Shown: positions 1 to 10,969, counted from the stretch's first letter. The stretch: 64,000 nucleotides of DNA from Hofstenia miamia (GCA_004352715.1 SCFE01000070.1:176566-240565); one strand, 5' to 3'. Notes: generated by a model not told the origin, from the letters alone. Numbers and translations: made by a program.

Positions 1-135
1 TTGATTATTTTAAAAATTATATTAGAATGAGTTGAAAATACAAAGTACATTAATGACAACATTTTTCATAATATTTTTATTTTAACAGTATAGAAAAAAC
101 ACATCCACTTGTTGCAGTGAACGAATAGATAACTT

Positions 136-224
136 CTATAAATGCTTAGACTGGTGTTTTTTCAGGGAATCAGGTCTTGCACATTCATAATCACATTTAT
201 CGCATGTGAATGGCTTCAACCCAC
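136..224 (-). pseudogene. Orphan last zinc finger (duplicated 3' end)
   Basis: Read on the minus strand this encodes one C2H2 finger with helix residues ARPDSLKKH, then SKHL and a stop. It is identical in reading to the last finger of the array at 29705-31205. It lies just beyond the stop of the array at 277-1579 and is separated from it by unrelated bases (about 225-276). It therefore looks like a leftover 3' end from an unequal exchange between arrays. The flank at 1-135 also matches the 3' flank of the second array (28870-29020). Confidence 0.7.
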
Positions 225-276
225 AGCATAGAAAAAATAAATCCGAATGAACAAACATTGAACGAATAGATAACTT

Positions 277-1579
277 CTATAAATGCTTAGACTGGTGGTT
301 TTTCAAGGAATCAGATCTTGCACATTCATAATCACATTTATCGCATTTGAATGGTTTTAAACCAGAGTGTCTACGGTGATGGAATTTGAGAGAACTGCGG
401 TTTGAACACTCATAATCACATTTATCACATTTATAAGGCTTTAATCCAGAGTGTATACGTTGGTGACTTTTAAGAGAACTAGGGTGTAAAGTTTCAAAAT
501 CGCATTTATCACATTTATAAGGCTTTAATCCAGAGTGTATAAGTTGATGACTTTTAAGAGAACTAGGGTGTAAAGTTTCAAAATCACATTTATCACATTT
601 AAATTGCTTTAATTCAGAGTGTATCCGTTGATGTCTGTTAAGATTTCCAAGTGATGAGCAGGCAAAATCACATCTATCACATTTATGTGGTTTTAGGCCA
701 GAGTGAACTAACTGATGAACTTTCATTTGACCAGCGGTTGCACATTCATAATCACATTTATCACATTTATATGGTTTTAAACCAGAGTGCTTAAATCGAT
801 AATGATGATTAAGATTTCCCTTTAGTGAACATGCAAATTGACATTTATCACATTTGAATGGTTTTTCATTAGAATGGTTGACCTGATGCTGTTTTAGACC
901 ACTACTGGATGTGGATTCATAGTTGCATTGATCACATTTATATGGCTTTGATCCAGATCCAGAGTGCTTAAACTGATGTGCTTTTAGTGAACTAAGATGT
1001 GAACATTCATAATCACATTTATCACATTTATAAGGCTTTAATCCAGAGTGTTTAAGTTGATGACTTTTAAGAGAACTAGGATGTAAAGTTTGAAAATCAC
1101 ATTTATCACATTTAAATGCCTTTAATTCAGAGTGTATCCGTTGATGTCTTTTAAGATTTCCAAGTGATGAGCATGCAAAATCACATCTATCACATTTATG
1201 TGGTTTTAAGCCAGAGTGAACAAACTGATGACGCTTCATATGATAAGCGATTGTACATTCATAATCGCATTTATCACATTTATATGGTTTTAAGCCAGAG
1301 TGTATCCGTTGATGTCTTTTAAGACTTCTAAGTGATGAGCATGCAAAATCACATCTATCACATTTAAATGGTTTTAAGCCAGAGTGAACAAACTGATGAC
1401 GCTTCATATGATAAGCAGTTGTACATTTATATTCACAGTTATCACATTTATATGGTTTTAAACCAGAGTGCTTAAATCGATAATGACGATTAAGATTTCC
1501 TCTTTGTGAACATGAAAATTTGCATCGATCACATTCGAATGGTTCTTCATTAGAATGCTGGAACTGATGCCGTTTGCAT
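277..1579 (-). CDS. Poly-C2H2 zinc-finger exon, array 1 (15 complete fingers)
   Basis: A candidate sequence-specific nuclear DNA-binding protein. The exon carries fifteen complete C2H2 fingers, mostly CX2CX12HX3H with linkers HSGLKPY/F. One finger has HX4H (RFKH). The first ATG in frame is at 1407, but the frame stays open with no stop to an AG acceptor at 1580-1581 (TTTCTTTAG/A), so two more complete fingers and a half finger lie upstream of that ATG. The acceptor and phase equal those of the other two arrays. Here the acceptor joins directly to the middle of the array, so the N-terminal fingers present in arrays 2 and 3 are deleted. Two adjacent fingers (TLHPSSLKSH) are near-identical copies. 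Candidate upstream exons on the same strand are the KRAB-related exons at 7923-8098 and 10556-10731. That it is a zinc-finger coding exon is very likely; whether this shortened copy is expressed is unknown. Confidence 0.85.
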
Positions 1580-1639
1580 CTAAAGAAATTGTTATTATAA
1601 CTACACTATACAGATTTACAAACATTCCCAAAAATCTCA

Positions 1640-3330
1640 TTAATCAGCAATTATATACATGTATAAATTGCTACTAGAATGCCTGCACTTTTGTGATTTA
1701 TAACACTCTGTTTGAGGTTTTAACAATATACACTTTCAACGCAACAAAACCTTTACAGATATGTCGTCTTGGCTGCCCCACTGCTTCTGGGTAGCATTTT
1801 TTAGATTTTTTTAATGAAGATAATACTAAACAAATAGTTTCATGATTTCAAGTTTGTACATTCCATTTCTATTCTACATTGCATTGCAAGGATCAATTGA
1901 AAGTTGCACTGGCCTGTGTATCCGCTTATGTATGCTTCTATGCAATATAAACGATTTTTTTGCATGTAATATTATCAAGATTTTATCTGTTTTTAGACTT
2001 TGCCGCGTTTCAGTATATTACATAACGAAGTGCTTTATTATAATTACTGTACTTTTCCAAAAAAAAACTTCTACTATGCCAATAACAGTGGATTGCCAAT
2101 ATAATATGTAAATATTTACAGTGCCATTGTTGAAACTGGGCAGTCTAAAAATTTGAGAATTACAGTTTAAACTGAAAGAGTCAAGTCATAATAATGCAGC
2201 AAATTTTTAATAACATTGCATGTATAACAGTACAATGAATGTTGTTGCACACATTAACGAAGCAGAATACTATCCCATGCAAGTAGTTGCCGAAAAATAT
2301 ATAAATAAACCTTGTTTTTCAACACTCAATTTTTTTAGAAATTTAAAACTTTTCATTTCTTATAATGAGGGCTTCAGGACAGAATTTTATTGATCCGGGG
2401 CTCATGAAATTTTCTGGTGTCATGGTCACACGACATAACTTCTATTTTGGCAAATGTTATGAGGCTGAAATCCATGGTCTTAGTTTTCTTATTTATGGTT
2501 GCAGTCTCATGATAGTCCCATTCCTATCGAAAAAAATTGGTCCCAGGTTCTATACCCCTGAAACTGGTATCATTAATTGCAGTGAAAGATCCATCATAAA
2601 CTTAATTCAACCATGTACTATAATTAGTGTCAAATTTTAGCATTCTTTGATTTAACCCTATATGGACCAATTTATTTTACATCTGGTTTTTATGCATTTG
2701 TTTACATCTGAGAAGTAGACCACGTGAGAAGAGTTTGAACGAAACAATACGAATAACTGCACTCGTCTTATGTAGCCACGGTTGTGTCCCGTTCATTTAA
2801 TAACCACATGTGAAAAAAACATTCTGATTATATTTATAACATCAATGTTTTTCTAATGTCGCTGAGGAACGCATTTGGTCCATATAGGGTTAAGAAGTTT
2901 TCTCAATTGAAATAAATATTGAAAAAAACACAGTTTATAATATTCTTTCCTAAAGCAGTCAGAAGTCACACAGAAAACTTTGAACTCAATATAAATGCTG
3001 TACCAATAGAATTAGCATTCTGCAAAATGGAGAATCAGGTGAAACTAGTTGAATTTGAGTTATTCGCAAATCATAAAATAGCTTCACAATAAACACGTTT
3101 TTGCATGATTTCAATGTCATAATTCGTAAAACACTCTAAATAAAATGTTTTCAATAAAAATATGTCATTAAAATATTATGAATTTGGTACAAAATTTCAT
3201 CATTAAGTACAAATTCGCACAGACCATTTCAATGAAATATTAATATAAAAATTTTTTCAATGTCATTAGAAACAATTGAGAGTAGCAGTGCTGAGCCACC
3301 ATATAAATATTTTTAGCACTTCCATGCAAT
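1640..3330. other. Intronic/intergenic spacer of block A
   Basis: AT-rich sequence with no supported gene. It aligns in pieces with 31290-33360 (block B) and 56640-57420 (block C), as expected for the intron upstream of each zinc-finger exon. Around 1924-1940 is the uninterrupted version of the site that carries an insertion at 56765-57148. The open frame at 2365-2640 is not preserved in block B, so I treat it as chance. Confidence 0.5.
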
Positions 3331-4870
3331 GTGTATGTCTGAAGGGGATACCTTATATTTGTTTATATTACGATGTGGTAGAGCCGCTTTTTATAGTATT
3401 TTATTAAATAAATTGATGAAATTTCGCATTGGTGGAAGAATACTAAAACTCTTACAATTCGTATCTAACAAATTGATAAATAATTATCAATAGCGAAATT
3501 CCAAAAGGAAGCTGTTTAGGGCCACTTCTCTTTCCTATAATGAATGATCTACCTTCTATAGGTTTATCAGTAGTATTTTCATTTTCCCAATTTAGAAATA
3601 TTGTGAAATAAACCTATGAAATTGGAAAGTGATTCAAAAATGTTAATCACTTGGTGCTCTTAAAATAAAATGAGTTTCAATCAAAAGAAACTACAAATTA
3701 TCAAGGTTGTTAAGAGTGATATGTTTACAAATTTAATAAATTCTCTTCCATAAATACAGGGAAGGATCTCGGGGTTTATAGTAATAAATAATTACAAGAA
3801 ATTATAGCACAAATTGTTGTAGCTCTCTAACAGCAAAACAAAATGACGTAATCAATTATGTGATAATAAAACATACTTCTTGAAATGAATATTGTCTTTT
3901 TTCGTAAATGTTTTTTTGGGCCTCCAGCATTTAAACATCAAATATTGATAAAACTTGCAGATGAATTTAGCTGAGCGTCTATTATACAAATTGCCTAAAA
4001 AAATTGTCTTGATCCTCTTCAATAATCAATAATTTAAGGTATTTCCCTTGTTCACACAACTTAACTCTTAAATTCATTAAATGCAAAATTGACTCAAGAA
4101 ATTCAAATGATACAGATAAGATCTTTACATTATTTTATAGAATTAGCAACAACCAATTAGAATTGATGATGTAATTGAATATCTGCTAGTTGGCATTTTC
4201 ATGAAATTAAATCTACTTCATTTTTCCCTTTATAATTGACATATGGGATAAAATTTTTTGCAAAATTTTGACTCGTGAAGAACTATGGCTACGAACAAAA
4301 TTTTTTTTGCATTGCATAGTAAACCAATCGCATTTAAACATTTGATGATGAGCTAGTTAATCTATTAATTTTAAGATGTATAAATTTGTAAAAAACCTCT
4401 TTCACTTACAGTTAAGCATAATGTATAATCTATGCTGCACTTTCACTGGTTATTTGATGACGTCACATGGCACTATTTAAATTTTTTGTAATGAAACTTT
4501 CATGAAATGAACATTCTCAAATGAAGTAAGACATGCATTAAAAAAGTTCTATAAAATGAAATGCCAATTTCCCTGATATATCTTAAGAAGCACAACGAGA
4601 CATTTGTATCTATCAGTCAATTGCACTGCATTACTATATGGTTCCTCTGCATGGTATTGCAACCTATCAAATACATATAAATTAGAGCAAGTAAAACATA
4701 GTATAAAATCGATTAAAACTACATATCTCGATTAAAATTTTGTCAAGAACTCTACCATTGCAATTGATAGACATCTATATCTACTAATTGAAATTATAAG
4801 ATGGAATTCGAGACGATTCTTTAAGATTAATAAAATTAATATATCTAAAACACAAAGCCACAGTACTTGA
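3330..4870 (+). mobile_element. Degraded non-LTR retrotransposon (reverse transcriptase remnant)
   Basis: Broken plus-strand frames recall a LINE reverse transcriptase. Near 3490-3560 a frame reads IPKGSCLGPLLFPIMNDLP, matching the RT block with PQGSxLGPLLFxIYINDLP. Near 3765-3790 KDLGVYSNK matches the usual KDLGV block after the catalytic core. At 4620-4700, by comparison with 34560-34650, a segment like LLYxxSAWYCNLSN followed by KLEQ matches the C-terminal region. Many stops and frameshifts make it long dead. The YxDD core is not visible in this copy. It is cut at its 3' side by the end of a hAT-like element (to 4996). A CR1/jockey-like assignment is only a guess. Confidence 0.6.
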
Positions 4871-4879
4871 GATATAAGA

Positions 4880-4996
4880 AACTCAGAAGGGTATGACCAA
4901 AGACACATCTCAAAGTGACCGGTTTTGATCGGTGTAGAGAAATTAAGGGTGTCCGGATCCAGTCTGGTGGTCATTACCGACCGAATTCTATCTCTG
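4880..4996 (+). mobile_element. Right end of a hAT-like element
   Basis: The segment ending CTATCTCTG resembles the right end of the element at 50779-52416: both have GGTCCGG/GGATCC-type subterminal sequence, a block like GGTGGTCATT-CCGAC, and the terminal ATCTCTG. The left end is not present. A shorter counterpart lies at 34840-34949 in block B. Confidence 0.5.
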
Positions 4997-4999
4997 TGT

Positions 5000-6098
5000 T
5001 GAACAATGTTAGTTTTGAACAATATATTGCAGAGGTTAATAAAATAATCACCCTTGGTCTTCGGAAGATTAATAAAAGTAAACTCTTTGAACTTGCGAAA
5101 AGGAATCCATCAATCTTAATTAATCAAACAGGGCTGCAATCCTACAAATCAAATTACGAATCTAAGGTAAGGTAAATGATTACTTCAAAGAAATAAAGGA
5201 ACCTAGCTAAAAATGAAATTTTCTTAATAAAAGCATTGGGAAAGCAATTAAATATGATAATACGACTGTAAGACATAGAAGAACAAGAAGGATATGGAAA
5301 ATATTTCAAACAAATTTTGAAAATATGGGTAAATTCAATTTTAAATTCAAAAAAATAGAAACTTTTAATACCAACAACCCAGTATGAGAAGGAACAGTTT
5401 CTTTTCAATTTATAATTATCAGTATGATAGAATGATAGAAAAAATTATGGGAATTTAATTGATGGCGAGCCTTTAAAAATATGGCATCCATGGAAATCCA
5501 AAAATGTATTGCTACACATAAAAAATTTATATTTAATTTCAAGAAAATTTTTTAATTCAGTATCATATATCTATCTTACATTTATAATAATTGAATGGAT
5601 AAATAGTCATTGTTTTGAACAAAAATACATTTTGATAAGAAAAAACTTTTAAAGGGTTGAACATTTCATTTGGTGTTTGTAAGGAATAATCGCTATTCCA
5701 ATATTCATTATTAAAAAAGTTATAAATTTTTTAACATATTCTTCTGATTTTGATCCAAGATCTAGTAGGATAGTTCATTTTTTGCGGTGCTTTTACGTTA
5801 GCCTATGGTTTGGCTTACAGTTAATGTTAGGAGAGAGTTTAGCTTAGGCTTTGAGTTTTGTTTTGGGTTGGGGTTGCGTTGAGGATAGGTTGGGTTAGGA
5901 TTAAGGTTGTGGTTAGATTTAGGTTTGGAGTTAGGACTATGGTTTGCAATATGTTTTGGGGTTAAGGTTATAATTATTATGCTGATAAATTAGCAAAACT
6001 TACATTTTTGCTTATTAGAATAAGTTATTACACTGTGCAATAGAAATACTTTTAACATAACTTTGATAACTTTGTAACCTTTTTGGTGCCATAAATGC
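5000..6098. other. AT-rich spacer, duplicated in block B
   Basis: No gene is supported. The stretch is nearly collinear with 34950-35986 in block B. Short open frames at 4915-5175 and 5154-5408 are not convincing. It leads into the hAT target duplication at 6099-6106. Confidence 0.5.
5800..5965 (+). repeat. G/T-rich degenerate TTAGG-like repeat
   Basis: The strand is rich in GGTTAGG, GGGTTGGGG and GTTAGGA variants without a fixed period. A matching copy lies at 35700-35860. It resembles degenerate interstitial telomere-like or low-complexity G/T repeats. No regular TTAGGG array is present. Confidence 0.5.
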
Positions 6099-6106
6099 AT
6101 CACTAT

Positions 6107-6384
6107 CAGACACTGGAAATAATTTATTGAAATATATTTTGAACCAAAAATAAATTATTTTTATTTTAAGAACAAAAAATAAATAATTGCAATTATTATT
6201 ATTTTTTTTGCAATTATTTTCAAAATTACAGCACACAAGATAAAAACATTATTCAATGATTTTCAAGTTACTCGGCAGTTTCTTTATTGATAACCAAATC
6301 CAGCACTGAGGAATCCCAAAATCGCCTGTTAACCTTCAAGAACTTGACGATTTCCAAATGCATGGGTGTCATGTTTTTGCGATG
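6107..6384 (-). mobile_element. Left end of BED-finger hAT element, block A copy (cut by gap)
   Basis: Begins CAGACACTGGAAATAA directly after the 8-bp sequence ATCACTAT (6099-6106). The same terminus and the same 8 bases flank the complete element at 35995-38553. Minus-strand coding of the transposase C-terminus runs from the stop at 6268 into the gap, including the MTPMHLEIVKFL segment. The right end falls in the gap 6385-7358 or is lost. Shared insertion site means the element was present before block A and block B separated. Confidence 0.8.
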
Positions 6385-7358
6385 NNNNNNNNNNNNNNNN
6401 NNNNNNNNNNNNNNNNNNNNNNNNNNNNNNNNNNNNNNNNNNNNNNNNNNNNNNNNNNNNNNNNNNNNNNNNNNNNNNNNNNNNNNNNNNNNNNNNNNNN
6501 NNNNNNNNNNNNNNNNNNNNNNNNNNNNNNNNNNNNNNNNNNNNNNNNNNNNNNNNNNNNNNNNNNNNNNNNNNNNNNNNNNNNNNNNNNNNNNNNNNNN
6601 NNNNNNNNNNNNNNNNNNNNNNNNNNNNNNNNNNNNNNNNNNNNNNNNNNNNNNNNNNNNNNNNNNNNNNNNNNNNNNNNNNNNNNNNNNNNNNNNNNNN
6701 NNNNNNNNNNNNNNNNNNNNNNNNNNNNNNNNNNNNNNNNNNNNNNNNNNNNNNNNNNNNNNNNNNNNNNNNNNNNNNNNNNNNNNNNNNNNNNNNNNNN
6801 NNNNNNNNNNNNNNNNNNNNNNNNNNNNNNNNNNNNNNNNNNNNNNNNNNNNNNNNNNNNNNNNNNNNNNNNNNNNNNNNNNNNNNNNNNNNNNNNNNNN
6901 NNNNNNNNNNNNNNNNNNNNNNNNNNNNNNNNNNNNNNNNNNNNNNNNNNNNNNNNNNNNNNNNNNNNNNNNNNNNNNNNNNNNNNNNNNNNNNNNNNNN
7001 NNNNNNNNNNNNNNNNNNNNNNNNNNNNNNNNNNNNNNNNNNNNNNNNNNNNNNNNNNNNNNNNNNNNNNNNNNNNNNNNNNNNNNNNNNNNNNNNNNNN
7101 NNNNNNNNNNNNNNNNNNNNNNNNNNNNNNNNNNNNNNNNNNNNNNNNNNNNNNNNNNNNNNNNNNNNNNNNNNNNNNNNNNNNNNNNNNNNNNNNNNNN
7201 NNNNNNNNNNNNNNNNNNNNNNNNNNNNNNNNNNNNNNNNNNNNNNNNNNNNNNNNNNNNNNNNNNNNNNNNNNNNNNNNNNNNNNNNNNNNNNNNNNNN
7301 NNNNNNNNNNNNNNNNNNNNNNNNNNNNNNNNNNNNNNNNNNNNNNNNNNNNNNNNNN
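6385..7358. other. Assembly gap (974 N)
   Basis: Unknown bases inside the hAT element of block A. Long X-filled frames across it are meaningless. Confidence 0.99.
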
Positions 7359-7922
7359 GTTTTTTATATTATATCTAATAAATACTTGGAAAATTTGACG
7401 CATTTTTTGACGCATATTTGGTTAATTTTTGACGCAATTTTATGCGCATTTAATTCGATTTTTTTACGCATTAAAATCCTAACCTTGGCCATTAGTAATG
7501 CAGTGTAACAGTGTAACTTTTCGATATGCAGATATTTCCAAATTAACAGAATTGGTGATTCCAACATCAATATGAAGATAATCCCTTTGATAAATAATGA
7601 TGTTTGGTCAAAATTTACTGCACTGAGTGCTTGATGATACTTCTTAAAAATATAATAAAGATATAGAGGCTCATAAATGATATTGCTCAATTCACTAGGG
7701 CAAAGAAAAAAAAATTCAGCTAATTTGGGACAACTAGTCACAGAACTAGTTAAATGTCAGTTATATCAATGTTGCAGACAGTCAATTTTGAGAGCATTGG
7801 ACGTTATAGTGTTAGCAATGCATATGTACAGTAAATAGTTTTGTAAATATTTTTTAGCAAAATCTCCGCCCAAAAGTGACGTTAAATCGAGTGCACTGTA
7901 ATTTAAAAAATGTGAAAGTTAC
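7359..7922. other. Spacer downstream of KRAB-related exon A1
   Basis: No gene is supported. It contains short degenerate repeats around TTTGACGCA (7395-7470). Bases near 7540-7555 resemble the target of the hAT at 39146 but without that insertion. From about 7665 the sequence matches 10275-10555 and 40080-40345, the intron side of the other KRAB-related exons. Confidence 0.45.
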
Positions 7923-8098
7923 CTTTCTATGTTCATGAAGTCAGGCGGCCGAACTAAAATTCCAGAGTTGAGCATTTCATCGTAATTCTTTTTTAGGTTA
8001 GAATACTGCAGTTTATCATAAAATCCTAACTTTTGAAATTCGGCCGTTGAAAAATATTTTTGAATATTACGAAAGCAGTCATTGGCATTAGCAGACAT
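7923..8098 (-). CDS. KRAB-related (SSX/PRDM9-type) exon, copy A1
   Basis: A 176-nt minus-strand coding exon, ATG at 8098, 58 codons plus two bases, ending at a GT donor (7921-7922; AAAG/GTAACT). Residues 9-55 match the KRAB-related domain of SSX and PRDM9: F9, I12, KYFS at 14-17, E20, K23, K29, Y32, K36-x-NY to 39, M42, G46 and PPDFM at 51-55. The tryptophan of canonical KRAB (EW) is Phe21. In vertebrates such domains mediate protein contacts in transcriptional repressors and in PRDM9; that role here is inference. The exon ends in phase 2 with AG, and the zinc-finger exon at 1579 begins with A, restoring an Arg codon in frame. It is too short to stand out as a gene by itself. Near-identical copies lie at 10556, 40346, 62185 and 63135. 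Confidence 0.75.
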
Positions 8099-8138
8099 TT
8101 AGCAGTGTAGAGGGAAATGACTACGTTTAATCAAATAA

Positions 8139-8170
8139 GCGCGCGCAATGGTAATGCCAGCCAATCAAAA
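8139..8170 (-). promoter_or_regulatory. Candidate promoter elements of KRAB-related exon A1
   Basis: GCGCGCGC, then 14 bases later GCCAATCA, located 41-70 bases upstream of the ATG at 8098. CCAATCA fits an NF-Y (CCAAT) box. The pair is kept at all five KRAB-related exons although nearby bases differ, and CG-rich sequence is rare in this AT-rich window. Confidence 0.45.
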
Positions 8171-8336
8171 TTAATGATGAATCTCACCCATTATATTTGC
8201 ACTTGCTATGAAAATGTGAATACTAGTAGGCGCTCGATTGCAACACGTTATTATCTCATTGGTTAGACGTGCTTTGCAATTTTACCAAAATGTGACAGAT
8301 CACTCCTCACCAATCGTATAGTCTAACTGTAGCCTT

Positions 8337-8400
8337 CCCACGTGGCCAACCACTGGTGGCTAATTGGTGGGCCACTGATGGCAAAAATACGATTTATAGC
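8337..8400. repeat. Terminal-repeat-like sequence CCCACGTGGCC, copy A1
   Basis: Begins CCCACGTGGCCAACCACTGG, the same as the left ends at 10970 and 40936. It is immediately preceded by a Harbinger-like MITE end (...TCTAACTGTAGCCTT). No partner end is identified for this copy. Confidence 0.45.
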
Positions 8401-8452
8401 ATCAGAACAATGTGTCAAATGTAATCAATAGCAAAATTTTTATAGATAAATA

Positions 8453-9423
8453 CAGTACTGGAAATATGTATTCGACCAACTTGCTATTTTGAATAAATAA
8501 TGAACATTCATTAGTTAGAGTGTGTCTAAGATTATAACTAAGTGTTACTTTGAGAAGGGAAAATCTGTATATCTAATACCATAAAACATAAAACAACAAC
8601 TTGTATTCGGCCATCTGAAAAATAACTAACAAATGAACAAATCCAAAAAATTAAATTCAAAATAGGATACATAAATATATAATTGATGCAATTCAGGCAC
8701 TTAGCAACAAAATTCTCTCTTCTAATATTTTGTAGGGTGTCCCTTTGAGCAAATAACAGCTTCAAGGCGATTAGGGATTGAAGCCAAAAGTCTTTCAATA
8801 AAACTTTTGGGAATTGCATTGAATTCTTTCTTTATTGCGCTCCACTGCTTGTACTGCAGTGTAGAGTATGCTGTCCAATACGATATTTGACCTCTTTCCA
8901 CATATTTTGGATAATATTAAGGTCTGGAGATTGACCAGGCCACTCAGCAAAGGATAGCAACAGCATTATTGTGGAAGAAATTTTTCATTTCTTTTGATGT
9001 ATGACATTGCGGAGCACCATCCTGCTGATATATTGAATCACTTGTAAGGAGTTGCAAGAGTTCCTTCTCTAGAATCCGAGCATATTGAGAGCTTCGGAGA
9101 GTACATGTGATGCGGACAATTTTGCGCCTCATATGTAGAAATTGAAGCACAGATATTCTAGTAGAAATTCCTAATTTTTTCGCAAGATGTCTCCCTGAAT
9201 AGTGGAATTTTCTAAGGGCAAAAACAACAAATTTCCAAATTATACAGTCAAAAATAAAAAACTCAAAAAGTCATACTAAATTTTTGAAAGATCTTTTTAT
9301 TGTCTATCTGAATCTGTTTTTAGAATTCTTTAATGTGTTTTCAATTTTTTTACACAAAGCATTTTATATTAGAATTTGAAAACAATGATTTGAGAGAAAA
9401 TTTTTTTAAATTGATGTTTGCTC
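8453..9423 (-). mobile_element. Tc1-like element, internally deleted, copy A1
   Basis: The 3' terminal repeat begins CAGTACTGGAAATATG after a TA (8451-8452). The minus-strand frames carry Tc1 transposase pieces: an HTH remnant (GRHLAKKLGIS, near 9180-9210), then IYQQDGAPQCHTSKEM (near 8995-9035), then AEWPGQSPDLNIIQNMW (near 8898-8948). The second catalytic Asp is in QQDGAP. The third catalytic residue, normally Glu in SPDLNPIENLW, is Gln here. The first DDE block is missing and frames are shifted. The 5' end lies in or beyond the gap. A dead transposon. Confidence 0.75.
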
Positions 9424-9790
9424 NNNNNNNNNNNNNNNNNNNNNNNNNNNNNNNNNNNNNNNNNNNNNNNNNNNNNNNNNNNNNNNNNNNNNNNNNNNNN
9501 NNNNNNNNNNNNNNNNNNNNNNNNNNNNNNNNNNNNNNNNNNNNNNNNNNNNNNNNNNNNNNNNNNNNNNNNNNNNNNNNNNNNNNNNNNNNNNNNNNNN
9601 NNNNNNNNNNNNNNNNNNNNNNNNNNNNNNNNNNNNNNNNNNNNNNNNNNNNNNNNNNNNNNNNNNNNNNNNNNNNNNNNNNNNNNNNNNNNNNNNNNNN
9701 NNNNNNNNNNNNNNNNNNNNNNNNNNNNNNNNNNNNNNNNNNNNNNNNNNNNNNNNNNNNNNNNNNNNNNNNNNNNNNNNNNNNNNNNNN
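9424..9790. other. Assembly gap (367 N)
   Basis: Unknown bases between a Tc1-like element and the right part of a hAT element. Confidence 0.99.
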
Positions 9791-9858
9791 GGTTAGACAT
9801 GCAATTCTTTCAAATGTGATAGATCACTTTTAAAACAATCACTAGTCCAACCGTGGCC
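9791..9858. mobile_element. Right end of PIF/Harbinger-like MITE, block A
   Basis: Nearly identical to 39581-39648, the right arm of a complete palindromic MITE, ending GTGGCC followed by TTA. The left arm is in the gap. Confidence 0.6.
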
Positions 9859-10279
9859 TTAGGCATTTCACATACCTAGGATGCGTTGAATGTCGCCTAA
9901 TTCTATATATAAGGATCCTCGATTTTATCACGCCAACTTCTAATCAGGTTGAGAGACTGTTCAGCAAAGCTGGTTATGCTCTATCTGATTACCAAATCGT
10001 CTATTACCCCTCAACCTAGAGATCCAAATTTCTTTACCCTAACAAGCACATGCGGAGTAAAATGACTTCAGGAAATAATCTCAAATAACAATAATAGTTG
10101 ATATTTTCAATTTTGAATATCTTTCAATTGATACATTGTATTTTGAATATTTTTATTCAGAAGTAGATTAATCGACGATTAATCGCGATTATTAGTCTTC
10201 TGGCAGCAGCGATTACGATTAATCTATCGCCAATTTTTTTTTCATACGATTAATCGCGATTAAAATCTAACGATCCCTG
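9859..10279 (+). mobile_element. hAT element (ATTAATCG type), right part, block A
   Basis: Ends ...AACGATCCCTG and is followed by ATTCCAAT (10280-10287), the same target duplication as the complete copy at 39146-40069. A plus-strand frame from about 9930 reads TPTSNQVERLFSKAGYALSD, the typical hAT C-terminal dimerisation motif, and then meets a stop. The subterminal ATTAATCGCGATTAATCG repeats are present. The left end is lost in the gap at 9424-9790. Confidence 0.75.
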
Positions 10280-10555
10280 ATTCCAATAAAGATATAGAGG
10301 CACATAAATGATATTGCTCAATTCACTAGGGCAAAGAAAAAAAAATTCAGCCAATTTGGGACAACTAGTCACAGAGAACTAGTTAAATGTCAGTTATATC
10401 AATGTTGCAGACAGTCAATTTTGAGAGCCTTGGACGTTATAGTGTTAGCAATGCATATGTACAGTAAATAGTTTTGTAAATATTTTTTAGCAAAATCTCC
10501 GCCCAAAAGTGACGTTAAATCGAGTGCACTGTAATTTAAAAAATGTGAAAGTTAC

Positions 10556-10731
10556 CTTTCTATGTTCATGAAGTCAGGCGGCCGAACTAAAATTCCAGAG
10601 TTGAGCATTTCATCGTAATTCTTTTTTAGGTTAGAATACTGCAGTTTATCATAAAATCCTAACTTCTGAAATTCTGCCGTTGAAAAATATTTTTGAATAT
10701 TACGAAAGCAGTCATTGGCATTAGCAGACAT
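10556..10731 (-). CDS. KRAB-related (SSX/PRDM9-type) exon, copy A2
   Basis: Second copy in block A, 176 nt with ATG at 10731, donor GT at 10554-10555, same phase-2 end. Encoded residues agree with copy A1 across the domain (KYFS, EFQK, KKNY and PPDFM blocks all present). It stands 2.6 kb upstream of A1, within a duplicated stretch (about 7665-8520 against 10275-11160). It could serve as an alternative first coding exon for the zinc-finger exon at 277-1579, or belong to a gene whose finger exon was lost. The frame is intact. Confidence 0.72.
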
Positions 10732-10771
10732 TTAGCAGTGTAGAGGGAAATGACTACGTTTAATCAAATAA

Positions 10772-10803
10772 GCGCGCGCAATGGTAATGCCAGCCAATCA
10801 AAA
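10772..10803 (-). promoter_or_regulatory. Candidate promoter elements of KRAB-related exon A2
   Basis: GCGCGCGCA and CCAATCA in the same order and spacing as at 8139-8170, 41-72 bases upstream of the ATG at 10731. Confidence 0.45.
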
Positions 10804-10969
10804 TTAATGATGAATCTCACCCATTATATTTGCACTTGCTATGAAAATGTGAATACTAGTAGGCGCTCGATTGCAACACGTTATTATCTCATTGGTTAGA
10901 CGTGCTTTGCAATTTTACCAAAATGTGACAGATCACTCCTCACCAATCGTATAGTCTAACTGTAGCCTT

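Noticed and set aside
1458-1640. 60-codon minus-strand frame starting MRFLGMF
   Set aside because: It is an out-of-frame reading of the zinc-finger coding sequence; the correct frame through 1408-1579 encodes fingers.
2365-2640. 91-codon plus-strand frame
   Set aside because: The homologous region in block B (33160-33330) is broken by indels, and no domain is seen.
5800-5965. Possible telomeric repeat array
   Set aside because: Units are irregular mixtures of GGTTAGG, GGGTTGG and others with no fixed period, and it is interior and duplicated with the block.
6287-7508. Long open frames on both strands across 6385-7358 and similar frames at 9333-9833, 24128-25195 and 36926-38035
   Set aside because: They consist of N-derived unknown residues with short real ends. 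They are gap artefacts; only the hAT coding on the minus strand at 36156-38168 has real flanking support.
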